Source: Caldifarciminota bacterium (GTDB lineage: Bacteria; Hydrothermota; Tepidihabitantia; B3-TA06). From it: 6,437 bases of DNA. The position numbers and the translations under genes are program-made. How positions within the stretch are numbered: position 1 is the stretch's first letter; the number at the start of each line of letters is the position of its first letter. Shown piece after piece: positions 5,980-6,437 of this stretch. Location: positions 1 through 6,437 of the forward strand of contig WJJO01000008.1 in assembly GCA_014729665.1 (NCBI GenBank). The letters are read 5' to 3'. The notes beneath the pieces are model-generated. The model was not told the origin of the DNA and did no database searches. It worked only from the letters and a program-made list of their open reading frames with translations.

Positions 5980-6437
5980 ATGCGTAAATACTTATTAGTT
6001 TTATTCGGCAGTATCTTGCTGGTGCCTGCATTTTTGCAGGCGAAGGAAGTAGTGGTTCTTGAGTTCTTCACTGCAACATGGTGCCCGCCCTGCGCAACAG
6101 CAGCCGCCGGTGCCGTAACATTACATGAAGACCATCCTGATGAACTGCTCGTAGTAAAATACCACTGCAACGATGAATTCTCCAATAGTGCAGCTAATGG
6201 TCGCATTAGTTACTATCACGATGGCAGTTTCGGTATCCCCGAAGCTACTTTCGATGGAACGATAGTTCTCTCGGGGTCAGGCGGAGTATCTCAGTATGAA
6301 TCTACGTTCCAAACGTGCAAGGCAACCCAATCGCCCATTACCTTAGAACTAACCAGACCGACTACCGCATACAACTCCACCTCAGGCTCATTACAGGCAG
6401 TCATCACGAATACCAGCGATGAATCCGTATCCGGAAC
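5980..6437 (+). CDS. Second secreted Omp28-like thioredoxin-fold protein, truncated by window end
   Basis: An ATG at 5980 opens a frame with no stop to the window end (152 codons plus two bases). Residues 1-21 form a signal peptide (MRKYLLVLFG..., likely cut after LQA). A thioredoxin-like domain follows, with WCPPC (34-38) and a GIPEATFDG turn whose proline fits the cis-proline position. Aligned by hand without gaps, residues 24-75 match residues 23-74 of the preceding gene at 23 of 52 positions, and similarity resumes at the ...ITNTSDESVSG segment. The two are therefore diverged tandem paralogs. WCPPC is a commoner redox centre in secreted thioredoxin-like proteins than the neighbour's WCQFC. 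No promoter is visible in the 85-bp gap. Expression may depend on read-through of the terminator or on a promoter I cannot see. The C-terminal sorting domain, if present, lies beyond the window. Confidence 0.85.
   Translation, partial: MRKYLLVLFGSILLVPAFLQAKEVVVLEFFTATWCPPCATAAAGAVTLHEDHPDELLVVKYHCNDEFSNSAANGRISYYHDGSFGIPEATFDGTIVLSGSGGVSQYESTFQTCKATQSPITLELTRPTTAYNSTSGSLQAVITNTSDESVSG

Noticed and set aside
5946..6206. 86-codon minus-strand frame opposite the second paralog
   Set aside because: It covers the palindrome and the signal peptide region of a gene with a strong ribosome binding site and clear homology to its neighbour.

Overview
The window looks like part of a bacterial chromosome of moderate GC content. 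No rRNA, tRNA, CRISPR array or transposase gene is visible. The right-hand genes encode exported thioredoxin-fold proteins. The complete one ends in a beta-rich tail resembling the sorting domains of type IX-secreted proteins. That pattern suggests the Bacteroidetes/Fibrobacteres/Caldithrix side of the tree or a related candidate phylum such as WOR-3. This placement is inference from protein style only, and confidence is low.

Layout. Positions 1-141 hold the C-terminal end of an unidentified plus-strand gene. Positions 142-426 hold no convincing gene, but contain a 110-bp segment (259-368) bounded by a perfect 9-bp inverted repeat, with a CACAGAG-rich left end. Positions 427-4220 form one tight minus-strand operon. 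In transcription order it is der (ribosome-assembly GTPase), plsY (acyl-phosphate glycerol-3-phosphate acyltransferase), gpsA (glycerol-3-phosphate dehydrogenase), a short MerR-type regulator and a CvpA-family membrane protein. der/plsY, plsY/gpsA and merR/cvpA overlap by 4, 19 and 1 bases. A good sigma70-like promoter (-35 TTGACG, 17-bp spacer, -10 TATCAT) lies just upstream of der and fixes its start at 4220.

A second, divergent promoter at 4382-4411 faces right. It leads through a leader of about 145 nt to a secreted 443-residue Omp28-like protein (4563-5894). That gene ends in tandem stop codons and a rho-independent terminator. A perfect 12-bp palindrome and a small hairpin over the Shine-Dalgarno sequence follow. 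Next comes a second, paralogous secreted thioredoxin-fold gene (5980 onward), cut off by the window edge.

How the genes work together. gpsA makes sn-glycerol-3-phosphate and plsY acylates it, so the two are consecutive steps at the start of phospholipid synthesis. der links this to 50S ribosome assembly, and the grouping is common in bacteria. The roles of the MerR and CvpA proteins are not known. The right-hand pair probably acts outside the cytoplasm, as redox or structural surface proteins. The most notable features are the tandem paralogs with different CxxC centres, the unusual RNA structures between them, and the inverted-repeat element at the left. I found no clear evidence of a wholly new multi-gene system.
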